From Protaetiibacter intestinalis (lineage in GTDB: Bacteria > Actinomycetota > Actinomycetes > Actinomycetales > Microbacteriaceae), in the NCBI RefSeq assembly GCF_003627075.1, contig NZ_CP032630.1, positions 2,418,001-2,482,000 on the forward strand: a stretch of 64,000 nt of DNA. Reading direction: 5' to 3'. Numbering within the stretch: the first letter of the stretch is position 1; each line of letters opens with the position of its first letter. Position numbers and translations under genes: made by a program. This document shows, piece by piece, positions 60,421-64,000 of this stretch. The notes beneath the pieces were generated by a model that worked only from the letters and a program-made list of their open reading frames with translations, was not told where the DNA came from and did no database searches.

Positions 60421-61893
60421 TCAGTAGGCGGCCTCGTCGGACAGGGGCTCGATCTGCGCGGGCTCGGGGAGCGTGATGACGCCCTCGACGAGCGAGACGA
60501 TCGTCGTCCAGTAGTCCTGCTCGGGGATCTCGTAGGCGTAGCCGGGCACGAGCCAGGCGTTGCCGTCGACGTCCCACATGAGCAGCAGGGTGGCCTCGGC
60601 GTGGTCGAGCGTCACGGTGACGGTCTCAGGCGTCGGCAGCGGCTCCGGGATCGGGTCCACGAGAGGCGGATCGGTCGGCTCGGTACCGGGGACGGTGCCC
60701 GGCTCGGTCACGCCCGGATCCGGCAGGACGACGCCGGGGTCGCCCGGGTCGGCGGGCTCGGTCGGGGCGGGGACGGGCTCGCCGCCCGTCGAACCGTCGC
60801 CGTCCGAGGGTACCGGCGGCTCCGCCTCGCCCGAGGAGACGGCGACGCCGTCGCGGGCGAGGCCGCTGTCGGCGGCGTACAGCACGGCGGAGCCCGTGTA
60901 GTCCGGTCCGGCCGCGCCGTACCAGCGCCCGTCGTCCAGGCGGTCGACGGCGGAGGCCGCCGACACCGTGTCGTAGTCGCCGCGGGCGACGACCTCGACC
61001 GAGTGGCCGGTGGCCCAGGTGATCCTGCCGAGCGTCGACCATGCGACGCTCGCCTCGAGCGCGGTCGCGACGCCGTCGACGACGAGGCTCGCGCTCGCGG
61101 TGGTCTGCCAGGCGTCCGCCGTCACGCGGATGTCGGACTCCTTCACGGGGAAGCCCGTGGCGTCGAACAGCTCGGCCGCGAGATCGCGTGCCTCGGCCTC
61201 GCTCGGCGCGAGCGATTCGGATGCCGGCACCTCCGGCTGCGTGCAGTCCTGGTAGCCGCCGGTCGTGCCGTCGGGGGTCTCCTCGACGGGCACGTCGACG
61301 CACACCGGCGCAGGGGAGGCGGTGGGGTCGCTGTACCACCAGCTGCCGGTCCCGGTCCAGGTCACGCTCGCGGAGGGTGCGGTGCCGTCCTCGGGGCCCA
61401 CGATCCACGTGGGGTACTCGGGGGTCGACCAGCTCGACGCGTGCACCTCTCCGTCGAGGCCGAGCGCCCGGGCCGCACGCGCGAGCACGGCCTCCGGGTC
61501 GCCCGTGCGGCGCAGCTCGTAGACGGTGCCGCGGCCGCCGTCGGTCGAGAGCCCGGCACCCGCGAGGTACTCGTACTGCGTCCACAGCGCGAGGCGGCTG
61601 TCGGCCGACAGCGCCGAGTCCTCGGCACCGGCGGCCACGGGCGAGCCGCCGCCGGCCGCGAACAGGGCGGCGGGTGCGGCGAAGGGGTTCGCGATGACGA
61701 GCGCCCCCACCGAGACCGCGGCGACGGCCGCGACCGAGACGCCCGCGGCGCGCACGGCCCGGCCCTTCCGCACGAGGCGCGGGGCGTGGTGACCCGGCGC
61801 GCCCGCCACGACCGCGGGGTCCAGGTCGGGGGCGGGGGAGGCCGCGGCTGCGGCGCGGAGACGGGCGGTGGTCTCGTCGGAGAGATCGTTCAT
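60421..61893 (-). CDS. Membrane protein paired with ECF sigma factor (possible anti-sigma)
   Basis: A 490-aa protein with a cytosolic N-terminus of about 48 residues, one membrane helix at about 49-70 and a large extracellular part. The latter has a Trp/Tyr/Ser-rich globular region, a Pro/Asp/Glu-rich low-complexity stretch (about 370-430) and a C-terminal WDVDGNAWLVPGYAYE domain. No HxxxCxxC zinc motif. It starts 7 nt after the ECF sigma gene and is most likely its regulator or a sensor, but no anti-sigma fold can be confirmed. Confidence 0.75.
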   Translation of the reverse strand: MNDLSDETTARLRAAAAASPAPDLDPAVVAGAPGHHAPRLVRKGRAVRAAGVSVAAVAAVSVGALVIANPFAAPAALFAAGGGSPVAAGAEDSALSADSRLALWTQYEYLAGAGLSTDGGRGTVYELRRTGDPEAVLARAARALGLDGEVHASSWSTPEYPTWIVGPEDGTAPSASVTWTGTGSWWYSDPTASPAPVCVDVPVEETPDGTTGGYQDCTQPEVPASESLAPSEAEARDLAAELFDATGFPVKESDIRVTADAWQTTASASLVVDGVATALEASVAWSTLGRITWATGHSVEVVARGDYDTVSAASAVDRLDDGRWYGAAGPDYTGSAVLYAADSGLARDGVAVSSGEAEPPVPSDGDGSTGGEPVPAPTEPADPGDPGVVLPDPGVTEPGTVPGTEPTDPPLVDPIPEPLPTPETVTVTLDHAEATLLLMWDVDGNAWLVPGYAYEIPEQDYWTTIVSLVEGVITLPEPAQIEPLSDEAAY

Positions 61894-61900
61894 ACCCGGT

Positions 61901-62455
61901 TTATGTCGCGGCGGGCGCCGATCTTTCACCCGGGGACGAATCCGGGTCCGATCCCTGGCCTCCGGCATCCGTGCGCGCCCCCGCGAGGGCGTCGGCGAGG
62001 GCCTTCTTGGCGCGGTGCAGGCGGATGCTCGTGGCGTTCGGGCTGATCCCGAGGGCGATCGCCGCCTCGCCCACGGGCAGCTCGTCGAGCACGACGAGCG
62101 CGAGGATCTCGCGGTGTCGCGCGGGCAGACCGCGCCAGGCGGCGGCGAGCTCCGGGTCGGCCTCGACGAACGCATCCGCGCCGGGCGCCGAGTCGGGCGC
62201 GCTCAGCAGGCCGAGCGCGCTCGCGCGGATCGCGAGCCGACGCCGGTGGTTGGCGACCTGGTACGAGGCGATGCGGTAGAGCCACGGCAGCTCCTCGCCG
62301 GCCGCGACGGCGTCGCGCTTGCGCCACGCGATCGCGAAGGTGTCGGCGGCGAGATCCTCGACGTCGGCCCGGTCGACGCGGCGGGCGAGGTAGGCGCTCA
62401 CGGCGGGCAGATGCCGCCGGTAGACGTCCGTGAACTCGGCGGGCGCGTCGGGCAT
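61901..62455 (-). CDS. ECF-type RNA polymerase sigma factor
   Basis: A 184-aa group 4 sigma factor: region 2 at about 15-80 (ADVEDLAADTFAIAWRKRD) and region 4 at about 108-160 (LPARHREILALVVLDELPV, then EAAIALGISPNATSIRLHRA). No extra C-terminal domain. Followed immediately by the membrane protein at 60421. The pair sits between proS and nusA, where rimP is usually found. Confidence 0.93.
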   Translation of the reverse strand: MPDAPAEFTDVYRRHLPAVSAYLARRVDRADVEDLAADTFAIAWRKRDAVAAGEELPWLYRIASYQVANHRRRLAIRASALGLLSAPDSAPGADAFVEADPELAAAWRGLPARHREILALVVLDELPVGEAAIALGISPNATSIRLHRAKKALADALAGARTDAGGQGSDPDSSPGERSAPAAT

Positions 62456-62543
62456 GCTCCCAGTGTGGGGCCGGGCGCCGACCGGACGCGCCCCAACGTT
62501 TCCGGCGTGTCCCGCGTCGGTGCGCCCGCCGCATCCGCTCGGG

Positions 62544-62549
62544 TAGAGT
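62544..62549 (+). promoter_or_regulatory. -10 box of nusA operon promoter
   Basis: TAGAGT, 57 nt before the nusA start, in the 150-nt gap divergent from the sigma factor gene. It would give a leader of about 50 nt that includes the SD GGAGG (62596-62600). Confidence 0.45.
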
Positions 62550-62605
62550 GGACGGTCGCGGCACCCCCGGGGCGCCGGGACGAGATCTGAATATCGGAGG
62601 CTGAC

Positions 62606-63586
62606 GTGGACATCGACCTCGCCGTACTGCGGCTCATGGAACGTGAGCGCGAGATCCCCTTCGACGAACTCGTCCAGATCATCGAGCAGGCCATCCTGAC
62701 CGCCTACCTCAAGCACACCGGGCAGGCCCCCGACGCGGGCGCCCGCGCCGAGCTCGACCGCAAGACCGGACACGTCGCCATCTACGTGCCCGAGCGCGAC
62801 GAGAACGACGAGATCATCGGCGAGGCCATCGACAGCCCCGACGACTTCGGTCGGATCGCGGCCTTCGCCGCCAAGCAGGTCATCAACCAGCGGTTGCGCG
62901 ACATCGGCGACGACAAGGTGCTCGGCGAGTTCCGCGGGCGCGAGGGCGACATCGTCGCGGGCGTCATCCAGCAGGGGCCGAACCCGCGGATGGTGCACAT
63001 CGACCTCGGCACCGTGGAGGCGATCCTGCCGCCCGAGGAGCAGGTGCCGGGCGAGGAGTATCCGCACGGCGCCCGCATCCGCGTCTACGTGACGAGCGTC
63101 GCGAAGGGGCTCAAGGGCCCCTCGATCACGGTGAGCCGCACGCATCCGGGGCTCGTGCGCAAGCTCTTCGCACTCGAGGTTCCCGAGATCGCGTCGGGCG
63201 TCGTCGAGATCACCTCGCTCGCCCGCGAGGCCGGTCACCGCACCAAGATCGCGGTCCGCGCCACCCAGCCCGGCATCAACGCCAAGGGCGCGTGCATCGG
63301 CGAGCTCGGCGCACGGGTGCGTGCCGTCACGACCGAGCTCAACGACGAGAAGATCGACATCGTCGACTACTCCGATGACCTCGCGACCTTCGTGGCCCAC
63401 GCGCTGAGCCCCGCGAAGGTGACGAGCGCCTTCGTCGTCGACCAGTCGCTCAAGGCCGTGCGGGCGCTCGTTCCCGACTACCAGCTGTCGCTCGCGATCG
63501 GCAAGGAGGGGCAGAACGCCCGCCTGGCCGCGAAGCTCACGGGGGCGCGCATCGACATCCAGCCCGATTCCGTCATGGAGTCCTGA
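62606..63586 (+). CDS. nusA: Transcription termination/antitermination factor NusA
   Basis: A 326-aa NusA with the N-terminal RNA-polymerase-binding domain (about 1-120), S1 domain (about 130-200) and two KH domains (about 205-326, with GACIGELGARVRAV and AIGKEGQNARLAAKL). The C-terminal acidic repeats of enterobacterial NusA are absent, as usual in actinobacteria. GTG 62606 follows GGAGG with 5-nt spacing. Confidence 0.95.
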   Translation: MDIDLAVLRLMEREREIPFDELVQIIEQAILTAYLKHTGQAPDAGARAELDRKTGHVAIYVPERDENDEIIGEAIDSPDDFGRIAAFAAKQVINQRLRDIGDDKVLGEFRGREGDIVAGVIQQGPNPRMVHIDLGTVEAILPPEEQVPGEEYPHGARIRVYVTSVAKGLKGPSITVSRTHPGLVRKLFALEVPEIASGVVEITSLAREAGHRTKIAVRATQPGINAKGACIGELGARVRAVTTELNDEKIDIVDYSDDLATFVAHALSPAKVTSAFVVDQSLKAVRALVPDYQLSLAIGKEGQNARLAAKLTGARIDIQPDSVMES

Positions 63587-63627
63587 GGCGCGCGCCGGTC
63601 GGCGACGCGTCCGGGCGAGGGGGTAGG

Positions 63628-63906
63628 ATGGAGTCCGTCAGAACCTGCCTGGGTTGCCGGCAGCGTGCTCCCCGAACCTCACTCGTGAGATTCGTCGCGC
63701 GCGACGGACGGGTCGTGGTGGATACCGCGGCACGACTCCCAGGGCGCGGCGCCTGGGTCCACCCGGATCCGGGATGCGTCGCGACGGCCATCCGGAAGCG
63801 CGCCCTCGGGCGGGCCCTCCGGACGGACGGGGCGCTCGATGCGAGCGAGCTGACGAACCTCTATCCAGTCCCTGACGAACAGGCTGAACGGCACATGGAC
63901 AACTAA
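63628..63906 (+). CDS. ylxR: YlxR-family RNA-binding protein
   Basis: A 92-aa protein with the YlxR (DUF448) signature RTCLGCRQRAPRTSLVRFV and GRGAWVHPDPGC. Members lie between nusA and infB and bind RNA or nucleoid; in some species YlxR links to RNase P activity. A TAGGAT box overlaps the ATG, so a separate promoter placed very close is possible. Confidence 0.93.
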   Translation: MESVRTCLGCRQRAPRTSLVRFVARDGRVVVDTAARLPGRGAWVHPDPGCVATAIRKRALGRALRTDGALDASELTNLYPVPDEQAERHMDN

Positions 63907-63943
63907 TGAGCGGCTCGAAATGAGACCCCTCCACCGATAACGT

Positions 63944-63976
63944 CCGCTCCTGCCTGGAGCGGAATCCAGACAGGAG
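63944..63976 (+). promoter_or_regulatory. infB leader with two mutually exclusive hairpins
   Basis: Hairpin 1: CCGCTCC (63944-63950) with GGAGCGG (63956-63962). Hairpin 2: CTCCTGCCTGGA (63947-63958) with TCCAGACAGGAG (63965-63976), one mismatch, 6-nt loop. Hairpin 2 buries the AGGAG Shine-Dalgarno (63972-63976) of infB; hairpin 1 leaves it free. The arms share bases, so only one can form. Looks like a translational switch for IF2. Confidence 0.6.
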
Positions 63977-63980
63977 AATT

Positions 63981-64000
63981 GTGGCCAACCCCCGCGTGCA
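63981..64000 (+). CDS. infB: Translation initiation factor IF-2, N-terminal fragment (window edge)
   Basis: GTG 63981 preceded by AGGAGA opens with (M)ANPRV, the start seen in Microbacteriaceae-type IF-2 proteins, in the expected place after nusA-ylxR. Only six codons are inside the window. Confidence 0.75.

Noticed and set aside
59919..60476. 185-codon + frame as an intact gene
   Set aside because: Only the first about 100 residues look like a real protein; the rest is out-of-frame Arg-rich sequence while the true C-terminus continues in another frame, so it is annotated as a pseudogene.
1..64000. CRISPR arrays, tRNA/rRNA genes, prophage or insertion sequences
   Set aside because: No regularly spaced repeats, cloverleaf-like segments, transposase or phage structural genes were found on reading both strands.

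Overview
The window is chromosomal DNA of a very GC-rich actinobacterium. Several features point to the Microbacteriaceae or a close relative: strong G/C third-position bias, frequent GTG starts and ATGA/GTGA stop-start overlaps, a short NusA (326 aa) without C-terminal acidic repeats, the order dxr - rseP - ispG - proS - nusA - ylxR - infB, TANNNT -10 boxes only 6-7 nt upstream of many start codons (leaderless mRNAs), and a PFNA-type kinase/FN3/AAA/DUF58/transglutaminase cluster. I saw no rRNA, tRNA, CRISPR array, insertion sequence or prophage.

Region 1 (3-14959, all +) is an uncharacterised catabolic island. It holds the end of a sugar-type ABC importer (ATPase, permease), an SDR dehydrogenase, a complete branched-chain-amino-acid-type ABC importer (binding protein, LivH, fused LivM-LivG, LivF), a lactonase-type metallo-beta-lactamase-fold hydrolase, a second SDR, two beta-hydroxyacid dehydrogenases, a cupin, a PcaC-like decarboxylase, a GntR/FCD regulator, a tandem-CMD-domain protein and a succinate-semialdehyde-type aldehyde dehydrogenase. 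The substrate cannot be named. Two importers plus lactonase, CMD and semialdehyde enzymes suggest a carboxylic or lactone-forming compound.

Region 2 (14965-19966) and region 4 (36981-49193) are polyamine and amino-acid catabolism: a PuuB/DadA-like amine oxidase, an omega-aminotransferase, an Lrp/AsnC regulator, an aminobutyraldehyde-type dehydrogenase, alanine dehydrogenase, a PotD-A-B-C importer with a downstream aminotransferase, asparaginase II and two GabT transaminases. With the semialdehyde dehydrogenase of region 1 they could carry putrescine through GABA to succinate.

Region 3 (20049-36978, all +) is a translationally coupled signalling/envelope operon: FHA protein, PP2C phosphatase, membrane Ser/Thr kinase with an FN3-like ectodomain, a 1978-aa Ig/FN3 surface protein, MoxR ATPase, DUF58 protein, a transglutaminase-fold membrane protein that has lost its Cys and His, a zinc-ribbon/FHA protein and an EccC-like FtsK/SpoIIIE ATPase. 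It matches the PFNA cluster known from Bifidobacterium, with an added type VII-like motor.

Region 5 (49303-64000) is housekeeping: FKBP lipoprotein, dxr, DUF2330, rseP, ltrA (-), ispG, small lipoprotein, glycosyltransferase, proS, then a 0.6-kb stretch with a broken DUF559-type gene between two long palindromic repeats, an ECF sigma factor with a membrane partner, and nusA-ylxR-infB. rimP is not in its usual place before nusA. The infB leader can form two mutually exclusive hairpins, one covering its Shine-Dalgarno sequence.
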